Part shown: one piece after another, positions 36,500 to 50,698 of the stretch
Layout: each line of letters starts with the position of its first letter
Position numbering within the stretch: the stretch's first letter is position 1
Assembly (NCBI GenBank): GCA_030737835.1
Contig: CM060853.1
Span: 11,900,034-11,964,033, forward strand
Reading direction: 5' to 3'
DNA from: Acorus gramineus
Lineage: Eukaryota; Streptophyta; Magnoliopsida; Acorales; Acoraceae
DNA: 64,000 bases
Program-made: the position numbers and the translations under genes
Notes under the pieces: model-generated
Seen by the model: only the letters and a program-made list of their open reading frames with translations
The model's database searches: none
Told to the model about the DNA's origin: nothing

Positions 36500-37045
36500 C
36501 ATGCATAGTGTCATCCACGTGGCGCATATTTATTGGTCCACATCTGAGATCCAGATTCAAAATCCAAACTGTTCACAGCTGTGAAATCCCTCTCTGTAAA
36601 ATCTCGTACATCTGACTGTTAAAAATATGATGAACGGTTCAGATCCGCATCTTTTGATGCCGAGACAGTCCTCTCACTGTTACTCCAATCGTAAGGTTCA
36701 GATTGCTCGTACTCCTCCGGGTCCACGGTGGTCCTTTTACGAGAACTCTCCAAATTATCGCGATATATCAAGGCCGCCCGATAAATCGTCCCCCCCTTTT
36801 TTTTTTTTGGGTGTCACGAGCGAACCACGCGTAGGCGGGGTAGGGGTATGGGTTCCGGTGCTATGCGGGTCCCACTCAGAGTAGTCTGTCCGCATCAGTG
36901 GGCGTTCAGATCTGATCAACACGTGTCGATGTTTTATTGGTGAGAGATTCGAGAATGCGTTTCTTGGTATCCAACCGAGGCGCAGTCGACCGACGCTGAA
37001 AGGCCGCGCAGGGGACACACCATACGCACCCTGTTTTTCTAAGTA
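36500..37045. promoter_or_regulatory. GC-richer island with G-box/ABRE-like motifs
   Basis: It stands out from the AT-rich flanks and has no recognisable transposon ends. It contains CCACGTGG (36515-36522, followed by C, so CACGTGGC) and AACACGTGTC (36918-36927), both ABRE/G-box type, and upstream-region phrases such as gaacggttcagatcc. The overlapping open frames on both strands (36627-36884 and 37048-36755) match no family. It could be an orphaned promoter, a conserved enhancer of the LYK3-Aux/IAA interval or a captured fragment. Confidence 0.35.
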
Positions 37046-37198
37046 CATTCAAATCATTATTATTACATTAAACTTTTTTTAAGAAATTTAATTAGGGCCC
37101 TGAGTATATTCTTTTATTAACTATCGGTCCCTATAACTTTTTACTTCAACAATAAGTTTTGAAATCCCAAAACCTATTATCTTTGAGTCCCTCTCACT

Positions 37199-38191
37199 AA
37201 TAGTAGCGGAGTCAGAATTTTTATGAAGGGGGAGGCCTAATATGACTTATATAAATATTTTTTAAAATTAAATCATTTTTTTAAAATTTCAATAGCATAG
37301 ATTAAAAATATGTTTAAAATGAAATAAAGACATTCATATAAAATATATTACTGAATAATTATAAAAAAATAATTATCATATTTTAAAATGATATATCATA
37401 TTTCATATTGATGATTTACAAAGAAAGATGTCAAAACATAAATCTAATAAACAATATATGTATTTAAATTTGACTTCGACGAGGTTCATATTGTAAAAAT
37501 GTTGAATGATTTGATTATTTTAGATATTTACACAAATATTTTAAACTTTAAATAAATTAGTAACAATGACAATAAGGTAAAATGAAAAATTTATATACCT
37601 TCGAAGCGTTGATGGAGGAGAAGAGAAGATTACATATTATAGATTCCCGATTGTTGGACAGCTAATGGAACAAAAGGTAAAAATTACATATTTTTTTAAA
37701 GATGATGATTGATATTAGGAACAATTGAGATACAAAAACAAAAAAAGAGATTCAAATTTTTTTTTTCTTTCAAGATTGACGCCTAGGTGGATGCCGAGGA
37801 GTGGGATCCACCCCTCCATGGCTGTTTGTGAGGTATGGATAGAAAGAGACTTGATGGTAAATGAAAAAAGATAGTAAAAAATTACTTTTGTTTTATGTGG
37901 AGGAGAGGGTTAATTAAAAGAAAGAGTTAGGGCACACTATACACGTGAATGGTCCATGTAGAAAATGAATAGTTGTTTATTTTTTTTATTTTTTTTTTGA
38001 GTTATGAGCTGTTGCTGTTTAGGGAATTTCAAATGTAAGGGGAGCTTATGATATATGAGCCCTAATTAAATTCAATCTATCACAAAAAATTAAAAAGACC
38101 TAAAAAAATAACTAAAAGGATATAGAAATAAATAAATAAAAAACCAGGGGAGTCCCATGCCCCCCCTCGTCCTATGGTGGCTCTGCCAACA
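37199..38191. repeat. Probable TIR repeat with GTGGCGGAGCCAC-type ends
   Basis: The left end reads tagtagcggagtcagaat. The right end, complemented, reads ttggcagagccaccat. This pairing, with G-runs just inside (gaaggggg at left, tgccccccctcg at right), is a common plant repeat motif. The interior is AT-rich and has no coding sequence. The class is not determined. Confidence 0.45.
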
Positions 38192-41100
38192 GACACCCTG
38201 ATGTTTGTCTTAAAATTTCTAATATACCCTCCTATATAAAAAAAAATTTCCTCTCTCAAAAAACCCTATCAACCCTACCTCTCTCTTCCCCCAAAAACAT
38301 AAAAACTCTAAGCTCTCCTTCTCTTCCCCAATCTCCCCTCCGTCTACAGACACTCTCCCTCACAATAACAACTCTCGCCTCCCCCTCTCTCCCCCATTCT
38401 TGAGCGTAGGTTCGGCGCATAACATATAACTTTATGGTTATTTTTGTAAATTGGTGGTGATGATTTAAATAGCAGATATAGATGTTTTATATATCATTAG
38501 AGATGATATTTAAATATCTGAAAATGTTTACTCATGATTACAAGTTAAGTAGTTTATATAGATTTGTTTGTGTACACCGTTATGCACAATGCGTACATTA
38601 TTACTCACAGATTTATAAAGACATAGTACACTGTTATACCATCTATATATATTGTTATCAAAGGGTAAAAATGGGTGAAGAAAGGCTCATCTAACAACAG
38701 CTAGTGCCAGGGACCTGGAAAAAATAACTCAAGGACTTTAGGAATTTAAAAAAACTAAAAAAAATCAAGGGACTAAATGTTAATATAGGTATCCAGAGGG
38801 AAGCCCAATTAATTTCCTCAATTTTTTTCAAAAAAATATAATAGTTTTTAAGAAAATATTATATTTTCATAATAATTAAATTAAATATATGAATAAATTA
38901 AATACATAGATAGATTGTCATGTTGAATCAAAATTTAAAGAGTGACTGTAGAAATGGATGGATGACATAATTATTCAGTGTTTTAATATTTTTAATTTAT
39001 AAATTTTTATTAAACATATTAATTATCTTTTGGAGAATGTCAAGGACGGTAGTTAATGAGGGTCATTTTTTATAGTTTCAACATACTTTTAAATATAAAT
39101 TTATCTAATAAATTACAAAATTTAATACAAAATAAAATAGATACTTGAATAAAGTAAATGCATATTATCTTTTATATTTTAATTTAATATATATACTACT
39201 TATTAGGAATGTAGAAATGATTTTGGGAATGATTTATTGCATAAGCATCTGTCTCGGGTAAATGGCTTTAAGCTTAGCTTCATCCGTGTTAATTATTATT
39301 ATAATTATTATTATTCAGAAAGAGACATTGTTACACTCGACCTTAAATATAAGTTCACGTGTAGTTTTATTTTAAATAACAGGTATATGTTTCATAATAT
39401 TCCAATTTGTAGTTATTTTTTTTTTACATAATGAAGTATATGTGGTGTTTGACATAACGAAGAATACACAATTCTTTTCTTACCTCTCGTTTGGCATGGA
39501 ATATAAGGCAAGAATAATGAAGAATAAATGAGAATAACTAAAAAAATTTGTTTGTTTTGATAAAATAAACCTCGATAGTTATGTCTGGATAAGTTAGAAT
39601 AAGGCCTGATAACTATTCTAAGGAAATTGTGGAATTGCTTATCAAGGCTTATCTATGCCAATGGATAAAAATACCATTCTCTGTCATTTTAAAAAATTTA
39701 TCTCACCTAACAGACTCACACAGATTCCAAAAACTGTCACATCTATCAAATCAATCATATATCACTCACATTATTCCCAGGGGGTATAATTGTCATTTAA
39801 AAAATCATAAACTCTTATTCATCCCTTATCAACCATTTATCATCACTTTATCCAAGGTGAACCAAACAACAAAAAAGTCATTTTTACGTTTTCAATGAGA
39901 ATAACAAAAAAGACAACTAAACAAAAAATTACTTATTCAGTCTGGATTGTTATTTATCACAGTATAGCTATCAAGAACGAATAACCTAATGTCACACCCC
40001 CAATACGGGGGGTTAGGGTCTGTTTGACAATGTGGTGTGTACTATCAGTTTTTACAATAGCCATATTTGGGGAAGGTTTTCCTAACAGGTAGTGGTAGAA
40101 AATCCTGTTTGGTTTTGTATGAAAATGACATTTGTTGTTGCAGATTTTCAACTTCAAATTGGGTTTTGTTTGGCAAATTTTTTGGGTTTGGATTTTGGAA
40201 TGGCTGGATTACAGAAATACCCTTCCCTTCACTTTCCTTAACAACCCCACTAAAAGAAACCATAACCCCCCAAAATAAAATTCTCCGACTGAAGAGTGAC
40301 TCTGCAGCTTTGGATAAGAGGTTTGTTCCATTTCACCAACCATGCTGTGTTATTTGATTGAATACCATCATTTCACTCACACAACCTTTATTTATTTTGA
40401 TTTGTCACCTCCTATTTCATCTCCTTTTTCATTTCTTATAAAAAAAAAAACATAAATATGGACCTACGATTAATGTCACACGATGTCATCGGTCATTGAA
40501 AGTCGAAAACATTTAAGGAGTTCTGATAAAGATAGATCTTTGTCAGGGACTTTTTAAATATTTTTCTAACCACAATTTAAATGAGAGAAAGGGCTGCCCT
40601 TCCGACAACCGACCGCGGTCAGAAAAGATTGGGAATGAGGAAGCAAAACAATTTATAACAAAAAAGGTCCTCCAACTTTTTCAATTGCTCTATGCCCCTT
40701 CATTCCCACATAAAAAAAAAAACTTTTGCTTTTCCAAGATCTCCCTAAAATACCTATAAAGTTAAAGGGTTTTACACTGGTCCTTTTGTAATTCTAAATG
40801 TAGTATCATATATATCGTTAGCCTCATTCACTTACGGTAATGAGGTATATGACATTTTTTAAAAATTCATATTTTTTTTTATAAATAATATCATTCAATT
40901 CATTGGTACATGTATTTTTCTTATTATAAAAACATATATCTCGATTTAAAAAAATAATAAGGATCCCTAGCAAGCCTATGCAAAAATATCTTATGCATCT
41001 AAAAATCAATAAATTATCTGCTATTTGAATATTAAGAATAATTTAAAAATATTAATCTATATGTTTTTAAAAAATTGAATCTTAATATATTATAAAAGTA

Positions 41101-41267
41101 TACATATTTGTTTTCTATGCATGATTAATTATAATTTATAAATTCAACCTAATTTTTTTATTACATTATATTTCATCCTTAACATGTTATCTGATTACTT
41201 CAACTAGTTTTCACATTGAAACATATCAATTATCTAAAATATTTACATCCATTGTAAAGCTAAAAAA
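38192..41267. other. AT-rich intergenic DNA
   Basis: No gene is supported. It includes a pyrimidine-rich stretch (38230-38400) and repeat-like blocks near 39475-39960 (wording related to the ataaccaaacaaaaa group) and 40010-40360 (tagggtctgtttgaca and later caaacc words, possibly a small TIR element). The short frames around 40067-40357 have no family resemblance. Confidence 0.5.
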
Positions 41268-41713
41268 TGTTGGTATTTTTAATAAAACCTCTAAACCCTA
41301 GATCTCAAGCAGATCAATGAAGAAAAGTCAATAATACGATGGTAGGTCTTCTACCTTCAAGTTCCTTTCTCTTTTATTTTTCTCACACAATAATGGGGTG
41401 GGTATGAGAAAGAGAAATTAGGGTTTGGAGTGGGGACCTCAATCATTTATATAGACAATCCAAATTTTGTCTTTGCCCATCATAATAACTGGAATTATAA
41501 ATGGGTCCTTAATAGGCCTTTACACATAAAAACTGAATATGTACTCACTTAATACACGTGTAATTGAACATGCATAAGAGATGTGTATTTAACCTTATAA
41601 AAAATTAAATCACAACTGAATAGGTATAATCAACACCACTCATTCTTTATTTGACAGTCAACAATGCCTAATAATGTGATCTATGTAGGCCCACCTTAAA
41701 GAAATTTCTAACA
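41268..41713 (-). repeat. 3' LTR of the copia element
   Basis: 446 bp, read on plus from TGTTGGTATTTTT to ttctaaca. It aligns along its length with 47560-47997. Confidence 0.88.
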
Positions 41714-42161
41714 ATCTCCCACTTGGGCCACATATGTCACTTTGAAATTAGGTATTGTAACTTTATGAGCTCAACCTTTACTGACAAGATTTATGAGTGA
41801 CATCTCTTAAACAATCTGGTCCATTGAAACCATCAATATAGGATCATGGCAGCTTTTACCACATTTATCGTGATAGAACTCATCCATGGTCACAAATACT
41901 AATGACCTCAACGACATAGATCAAGTACAGAATGTGTAGCATGGAAATTGCATACAAATGTGATTTCTTTTATGCCTTTTTCCAACTGGTCCACTTTAAT
42001 GACTAAAAATGAGTCTCTGTATTCTACTTAATCAAACCATATATGCGCAACCATAATTGAATAAGTAGACAAATTTTATTTCAGAATCATAAATAAACTA
42101 AAGTGGATATCCCAAATGTCAATCTAAAATAAAAATAATAATTCAACAATATAAACTCCCA

Positions 42162-45100
42162 CTAATAAAATACATCACGAGGACAAACCACACCCATTCG
42201 AGCAACATGCTCCTTGAAAACTTTAGGTGGTAGGCCCTTAGTGAGTGGATCCGCAATCATGAGTTTCGTATTAATGTATTCGATTGACATATGATGATTC
42301 CGAACCCTTTCCTTCACAACAAGAAGCTTTAAATCAATGTGCTTTGATTTTGCCGAACTCTTGTTATTCTTGGAAAATAGTTCTGCTGCCTTGTTATCAA
42401 AATAAAGCTTTAATGGCTTCTCAATACAAGTCACAACAAGTAGCCCTGAGATAAAATTTTGCAGCCTAATTGCTTGATTAGATGCCTCATAACAAGCAAT
42501 AAATTTGGCTTCCATAGTGGATGAAGCTAAAAGTGTTTGTTTAACACTTTTCCATGACACAACTCCTCCTGCTAACATGAAGATGTAACCTGAAGTGGAT
42601 CTCCTACTATCAAGGCAGCCAGCAAAGTCTGAATCTAAATATCCAATCAATTCTAATTGATGGGAACGCTTGAATGTGAGCATGAAATCCTTTGTTCTTT
42701 GCAAGTACCACATAACTCTTTTAACCGCTTTCCAGTGATCCATGCCTGGATTGCTTAAATACCTGCCAAGCATCCCAACAACATACGCAATATCTGGACG
42801 CGTACAAACTTGAGCATACATGAGACTCCCTACCACTGATGCATAAGGGATATTCTCCATTTATTTTTTTCTCTAAATCATTCTTTGGCAATTGAGTAAA
42901 CTTAATTTATCACCCTTCGAAATGGGTGCATCACTTGGTGTACAATTTTGCATACCAAATCTACTAAGCACTTTATTGACATAGGCTTTTTGTCACAAAC
43001 CAATAATACCACGTGACCTATCGCGTTGGATCTATATGCCTATCACAAAAGATGCCTCACTAAGATCTTTCATTTCAAATTTCTTTGAAAGAAATCTCTT
43101 AGTCTCATGCAATAAACCTATGTCACCGCTTGCTAGTAAAATATCATCAACGTATAGCACCAGAAAAATAAATTTACTCCCTCTAGTCTTATGATAAATG
43201 CATTGATCTACAATGTTTTCTTTAAACACGAAAGAAAGAATCATTTGATCAAACTTTAGGTACCATTGACGAGATATCTACTTTAAGCTATAGATGGATT
43301 TCTTTAATTTGCACACTAGATGTTCTGATCCTTTAGCCTGCAAACCTTCTGGTTGCACCATATATATCATTTCTTGAACATCACCATTAAGAAACGTGGT
43401 CTTGACATCCATCTGATGTAACTCTAGGTCATAATGAGCTACAAGTGCCATAATGATCCTGAATGAGTCTTTCGTTGATACCGGAGAGAAAGTCTCTTTA
43501 TAATCAATGCCTTTCTTTTGAGTAGAGCCCTTAGCGACAAGTCGTGCCCTATATCTTTCGATACTGTCATTAGAATCTCGTTTGGTTTTAAATACCCATT
43601 TACAACCAATTGTCTTTATATCCTTAGGCAGTTCGACAAGATCCCAAACGTTATTGTCACTCATGGACTTCATCTCATCTAACATGGCATTGGTCCATTC
43701 TAGGGAATGAGAGCTTTGTTTGGCTTGAATGAAAGATTGAGGATCATCTTCCATTCCTATATCAAACTCATGCTCTTGGAGATAAACAATATAATCATCT
43801 GGAATTGCTGGTCTCCTCTCCCTATGCGATCTCCTTAATGGCACCTCCAATTGAGGTTGTTCGAGTTCTCCCATATTAGTAGGAGGTAACTCAGGAATAT
43901 TTTGGTGATCTGTATCCGCATCCTGCACAATGACAAGTGTGATCACCGCATCACCTTCAACAATTGTCATGGGAATGACAACTTGTTCTTCTTTAAAGAT
44001 GACATTCCTAAGTTGTAAACTCCCACTACTTTCAACATTCTTAATAAATTTGACATTATCCGTCTCAATCAAACTATTTGTAAAAGGCAATAAAACTTGA
44101 AACCTCTTGACTTTTCAGAGTATCCGACAAAATAGTAACTAATTGTCCTTGAATCTAATTTTCTTTCATTAGGCCCATAAGGCCTAGCTTCAGCAGGTCA
44201 ATCCTAGACATGAAGATGCCTAATACTAGGCAATTTTCCCGTTCATAACTCATACAGGGTTTTAGATACCGATTTACTGGGTACTCTATCAAGAATGTAA
44301 ACTGCAGTCTTTAAGGCTTCTCCCCACAATGACTCTGGTAGTGAAGAATGACATATCATACTCCTAACATATCTTTTAGGGTTCGATTTCGTCTCTTAGA
44401 TACACCATTTGACGTGGTGTCCCTGCCATGGTGTACTGAGGAACAATGCCACATTCTTCTAAGTATCTCGCAAATGGTCCTAGACATTGGCCTGATCCGT
44501 CATATCTACCATAATATTTACCACCATGGTCAGATCTAACGGCTTTAATTTTCTTATTGATTTTCAACTTCAGCTTTATAACCCTTAAAAACGTCCAAGG
44601 ACTGTGATTTTTCATGAATTAAGTATAGGTACCCATAGCGAGAAAAGTCATATGTAAAAGTAATAAAGTACATTTGACCATTCCAAGCAACCGTAGGGAA
44701 TGGACTACAAATATCTGTATGTATTACTTCTAAGACATCTAGACTCCCTGATGCACCATACTTCCTTATGTTTGTTTGTTTTCCCTTGATGCAATTAATG
44801 CACATCTTAAAATCAGAAAAATCAAGGGGACCAAGAACTCCATTAGACACAAGCCTTTCGATTCTCTCTTTTGAGATATGTCTTAGACGCTTATGCCATA
44901 ACATAGAAGAACTCTCATTTATTAATCTTTGCTTTATACCGCCACCATTCACATTTAAAATTTCATTTGCCCTTAAATAGTTGGAATCTAAGTCCAATCT
45001 ATATAGATTGTTAATTAAAGAGCCAGTACCAATAATATTTGAATTTTGGAATAGACAAAATTTTTCATTTTCAAATGAAAAGCTGTAACCACATTTGTCT

Positions 45101-46238
45101 AAACATGAAACAGAAATCAAATTCCGTCTAAAAGACGATACATAAATAGTTTCATCCAAATCCAAATAAAAACCTGACCCTAATTTCAATCTAAAAACTC
45201 CAATTGCTTCCACACAAGCTTTATTACCATCTCCCATGTAAATAAACCTTTCGGCATCACTAGGTATCCGACTCCTTAGAAAGCCCTGCATGGAAACACT
45301 TATGTGAATAGTAGCTCCTGTATCTATCCACCAAGAATGGGGTAACACTTCAGCTAGATTAAATTCAAAACAAACAAAACTAAATTTTTACCTTTCTTTG
45401 TGAGCCACTTTTGCTATTTGGAACAATCCTTCTTCACATGGCCAACTTTCTTGCAAAAGAAACAGGTGATAACTTTATCCTGATTTCGTTGCCCTTTTGC
45501 ATGTGAAGTTCCAACATTTGCAGTTTCGTTCCCCTTATTATTTATTTTTCTTTTCTTAGTGCCTGGATTGCCACGAGGAAAAGTTGTCAGATGAGCACTT
45601 TCTGTCTTCTCTTGTTTTATCCTTTCCTCTTCTTGCACACATTGAGCAATAAGCTCGTTAACGGTCCACTTTTTCCTTTGAGTATTATAATTTATTTTAA
45701 ATGGACCGAATTGTGCAGGAAGAGATATCAAAATGAGGTACACAAAAATTTCATCAAAGAATTCTAACTTTAATGCCCTCAATCTACTAACAAGATTAGA
45801 CATCTCTATTATGTACTCTCTTATATTTCCTTTATCGTCATACCGCATAGAGACAAGTTTGCTAAGAAGCGTACAAGTCTCAACCTTTTCCGATCCAACG
45901 AATCGTTTTGCAATTTCGGCAAGGAAATTCCTGGCATTTTCTTCCTCAGGCATTGCACCTCGAATAGTGTCAGAAATAGAGTGTTTCATTATCATAAGAC
46001 TCATCCGATTAGAGCACTCCTACTTCTCATATAAAGCTATTTCATCAAGCGTGCTTTCTTCAATGAGTTTAGCATGTTCATTAACCCGAAGCACATTAGC
46101 ATGTTCATCAACCCGAAGCACATAATCCAAATCCATACACCCAAGAACAATTTTAACATGCTCTTTCCATTTTACAAAATTAGATCCATTAAGCATTGGG
46201 ATGTTATTCAGGTTGGCAGATATAGAAGATGCATTCAC
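42162..46238 (-). pseudogene. Copia gag-pol remains
   Basis: Recognisable gag, integrase, reverse transcriptase and RNase H segments in the order normal for Ty1/copia, spread over several open stretches: 46238-46020, 46004-45414, 45348-44554, 44090-43278, 43244-43032 and 42860-42162. It is a fossil with several breaks, and no complete polyprotein is present. Confidence 0.9.
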
Positions 46239-47559
46239 TACACAAGAAATTAAGAAATGCTCACAATTAACAATTATCCCATTTACTATAGCAATAATGA
46301 ATAAACATATAAAAAAATATAAATATCATTATGCATTGTCTTTAATTTTGTGGTCTATTTTACCGGGCAATTAGACCTCAGAGTAATATTCTTTATATTT
46401 TTTTTAATAATTTTCTCTGTTGAGAAACCTAATACATCATTGTAATCAATCATTCGGGAAAGTATTACAACATGTAAGTGGTTTTCTCCAACATAAGACT
46501 AGTTAATAGGAACAACATAAAACTAGGCCCGGCAAAACAATAGTCTTCCTTTGGGCCGACTATTGAACGCATGGGTTGACCCCAGAAATACATCAATCAT
46601 ATCAACTATCTTACACCGTCTATAATCCGGTCAAAATAACAACCTTCCTTTGGGCCGATTCTTATTCGCATGGGTGTAGATGCTACTTTATGCAACCACA
46701 AACCTTTATCTTAAAATAAAAAAAATCTTCATGATAGAGACCACTTTGGTGACGTTTCATGTCAATTTTCCCAATTTTAAAATCTTGGTTGTGAAAGATT
46801 TGTGTCCCAAAATTCTCTATTACACAATCTTTATTGAAATAAGCAATATATCTGTCGCCGAATATAAACGCGGAAGCAAACTGAAATTTGTTTCAAATTA
46901 CAGATCTGAATATATATTTCGAATCAATTAATTATTAAACCTAAAATAAATATTAATTGATCCTATACTAATGAAGCATAACAATTAAACTGTAAATGAA
47001 ATAAAAAAAAACCCAAAATTAACATCATACATGCAAAGCGCTTACATGCTTTACGGGCTAATTATAGTTATTGAACAAAATATCTAGAGATAATATGTGA
47101 GGAATGAAAAATAACAATAAAATAAATTATTGAACGGGTCAAATCCCCAACACATATCCACGGATCACTTTATATAAACATATCAACCATGGGCCTTTCA
47201 TTAACTCCATGATGAATCCGTGTATTAAATTGAATAAAGCAAATCAAATATAAATAAGATTTTCTATAAAAAAAAAAATACACGGATCAATAAGATTTTC
47301 TATCAACTCATACACGGATCAATTATCTCATAAGCGCATGGATCATCTGTATGCACACAAATCAAATCATCAAGTATACAAATAATATTTTAATCCTTAT
47401 ACATGAAATACATGATCAATCGGCATTGGTGTTTTTATCAAACACAAGCATGTACCGCATATGCCGAGATAAATCACAAATCATATTGCTTATTTCATTA
47501 ATAGAAAACAAAACTTTTTTTCTTTTCTTCGTGATCTTGCAAGAGTCTCTGATATCACT

Positions 47560-47997
47560 TGTTGGGATTTTTTTATAAACCCCTTAAGCTCTAGATCTCA
47601 AGCAGATCAATAAAGAAAAATCAATAATATGCGTACCTGTCGCCATTGCTTTGAGGATACGATGGTAGGTCTTCCATCTCCAAGTCCTTTCTCTTTTGTT
47701 TTCTTTCTCTAGAGTGGAGACCTCAACCATTTATATAGACAACCCAAATTTCGTCTTTGCTTATCATAAGAATTGGAATTACAAATGGGTCCTTAATAGG
47801 TCTCTACACATAAAAACTGAATCTATACTTATTTAATACACGTGTAATTGAACATGTATAAGAGATATGTATTTAACCTTATAAAAAATAAAACCACAAC
47901 TGAATAAGTATAATCAACATCACTCATTCTTTATTTGATAATCAATAGTGTTTAATAATGTGATTTATGTAGGTCCATCTTAAAGAAATTTTTAATA
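47560..47997 (-). repeat. 5' LTR of the copia element
   Basis: 438 bp, read on plus from TGTTGGGATTTTT to tttttaata. It shares with the other LTR atttatatagacaa, aaatgggtccttaatagg and ttaatacacgtgtaattgaa. Confidence 0.88.
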
Positions 47998-50698
47998 ATA
48001 AAAAAAAATCTTAATTTTAAAATTAGTATTATTTATATTCCTTTCAAAGACAACCTTTTTTTCAAGTTTGTGTCACTTCAAAAGTTTGAGCCCCGTAAAG
48101 CAGGGATAACATGAGACATGAAAATAAGTGAAGGGTGTATTTACAAAGAAAAACATCCTTTCAGATCCTATCATTTCCCAGGATGAAAAGGAAAAACATT
48201 TCCCAACAAACAATGAATCTGCTGCACAAACACTTCCCCATACAGAGAGAGAGAGAGAGAGAGATCTGCATGTTTAATTGCACCCACCACTACCACCTGC
48301 ATGCACTGCAACAGATCATCCAAATCTCATCTTTCCTCTTTCACTTTCTTGTGTTTCTCATTATCATTATATATATTATATTATCCCTATCCAATCATCC
48401 AATTAAAAGCTCACTCTTGAAACTTTTTAATATACACAGATGTGTACACTGTACATGTACATGAAAATACATGTACACGTTATATATATATATATAAATA
48501 AAAGACACTTTCACAAAACTCCTATGAAGCGAATAAACTAGAATTGGGACATAATTGCAACATATTTATTATGAGTTTGACAAGATCAAGAAAACGAGGA
48601 TAAATAGATGATTCAAATTATAGAAGATAGTCTATTGATTTTGTCTTCACATTTGTCAGGAAATTGAAACACTATACCATCATTTACAAGTAAAGGATAT
48701 AAATTTTCTATCTTAAATGTGACAATTGTTCAGTAATGTGTCATTTCTTTTGAAACATACAAAATAATGAATCTGTTCTCTTCGATTTACATAATTTATT
48801 CTAATTATTTTGAGAACAGTTTATTCTACTTTGAGAAAATAAATAATAGATGAGGAGATTAGTATGGTGGAATAATTCTACATAATTTTTTATTTATTGA
48901 AATCTAGATAAAAAAAGAGAGGATAATATAGATTAAAAAGTAGCTTTTGGAATAAAGCTGTTTTTTAAGATGATTTTGACCTTGATTTTTATTGGGATAT
49001 TTTTTTTTTTATTAAGGAATGAAAACAGTTATGTTTGACAGAGAAAACTGTTTTTCAATTAAAAAAATCGATTATAACAAAAAAAACGTTGTTTTTAAGC
49101 TTTTCAAAACACAAATTTTGAAGGAAAAATTAAAAGGAATCCAGCTTTCGATTTTTCAAAAAGCTGTCCCATTTGGTTGCACGATAATTTTTTAGCTTTT
49201 CAAAAAACAGAATTGCATTCAAATGTACAACCAAACGAAACCTAAGTCTTATATGCAGTTATAAAAAAAAAATCCTCAATCTGAATTTAAAATAAGAACA
49301 ATTGTTAATATTTTATTTTATTTTTATCATTTAGCCATTTATCTCAGCACTTAATCTATTATCCATCACTTCCCTTACCCCCATCATTTAGACCTTATAT
49401 CAAACTAAAACCTAAACTACTTATCCCACTACTTTATCTCATTATTTTGTTCCCTTAATACATCAAACTAGGATCAAGATCTTTTTAGAAAACTAATACA
49501 CACGATCCCTCTTACAATATGTTTAAAACCCAGGTACTCATGTATGAAAGATAAATACTAAAGCATTATTGAAAGATTAAAGTCATATATTTCAACTCTT
49601 TCTAGGAATAGTTATTCACTGTTCTCTTCCGGTTGGAAGATCTAAAACAATTACATTCATAATCATGTTCACTTATTCAACAATTACATATCAAGGATAA
49701 AATTTCTCATTTCACATGAGATACATATAAAAAATGAAATATTCTTATGGATCCAAATTACCATAATGACCCTAATCTTTCATTCCATCCAACCAAATAT
49801 AAAGGACAGGCCCTATTATATTTTCTATTCCACTTCTTCCTTAAAAATACGTGCCATCCCCTCAACTAATATAGGGGGACCTCCCTATATTTATATTATC
49901 TAGGGCTCCTTCCGCATACATGTTTCATATAGTGGGTCATTTGCAAAAAAAAAACCAAACAAAAATCTTGAGATTTTTTAACAACTTTAGCTTATTAGTT
50001 AGGACCACTGGTTCAGACCACCCCATCTGCCTCTCCATATGCATGAAAGATGAGACCTTTGGACGGCCCAGATTGTTCTAATGTTTGGTCCTTTTATAGT
50101 AATGCACAAATTGAATGGCTCAAAATTGTACATCCAAAGTGCCATATATTAATCGGTAAATCCATATTGTTACCTTAATTAACCACCCAAACAAACAAAC
50201 GCAATGAATAAAAAGGAACAGAAACAAAGCTTTCCAGTCACAACTGTCACAAAAACCAACATTTTTTTTTGGCCTGGGAAGCTGTGACTGTGTAAGAGAG
50301 AGAGAGAGGGCCAAAGCCCCGGCTTTGCGTGAGAGTGTCTCCAATTCCGTTTTTGGTTTGGGTTTTCTCAAAAGGAATCTCTACTGGGTTTCGCTCATCT
50401 TCTCATTCCCCCTGTTTTTAAATCCAAAGAGACTCTCTTTTCAAGGCAATAAAAAGACAAAAACACACACACACAAATTCACAGAGAAACACCAGGGACA
50501 GAGTTGGGAGGAGGAGGAGGAGATAGGGTGGGAATAAAAAGCAGGTTAGCTTTTGTTTTTTCATTCTCTTTTACAGTCCTCTCTGTCAAGGGTGTCTTGT
50601 GTTGTTCTCTTCTGGTTGCCTTGTTGAGTGTTAGTGGTGGTGTTTCTCATCTGGGTTTCAAGTCTCAACTCTGAAGTCCTGAAAGTGGGTTTGGATAG
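47998..50698. other. Intergenic DNA and distal Aux/IAA promoter/leader
   Basis: No gene. AG microsatellites lie at about 48244-48263 and 50296-50309, a TA run near 48482-48496, and a repeat-like block near 49150-49245 (atttggttgcac, then gtacaaccaaac). From about 49980 the sequence becomes less repetitive, with gtttggtcc and cagattgttct phrases, and leads into the purine/pyrimidine-rich leader of the Aux/IAA gene (50250-50690). Confidence 0.5.

Larger units (their letters stand above)
41268..47997 (-). mobile_element. Ty1/copia LTR retrotransposon with both LTRs
   Basis: About 6.7 kb, minus strand. LTRs are 47997-47560 (5') and 41713-41268 (3'). A tgatatcagagact stretch next to the 5' LTR fits a Met-tRNA primer site, and a purine tract (gtgggagat on minus) precedes the 3' LTR. 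Parts in order: gag (46238-45414, with the zinc knuckle CFFCKKVGHVKKDC), protease/integrase (45348 to about 44400), reverse transcriptase (44090 to about 43030, with YVDDILLAS) and RNase H (42860-42162, ending near ADPLTKGLPP). Flanking 5-mers are similar but not identical (aaaaa and ataaa). It is broken, with several breaks along pol. The two LTRs differ at many sites and by at least one indel, so it is not a recent insertion. Confidence 0.92.

Noticed and set aside
36627-37048. Overlapping open frames in the GC-richer island
   Set aside because: Both strands open because of composition; no recognisable protein.
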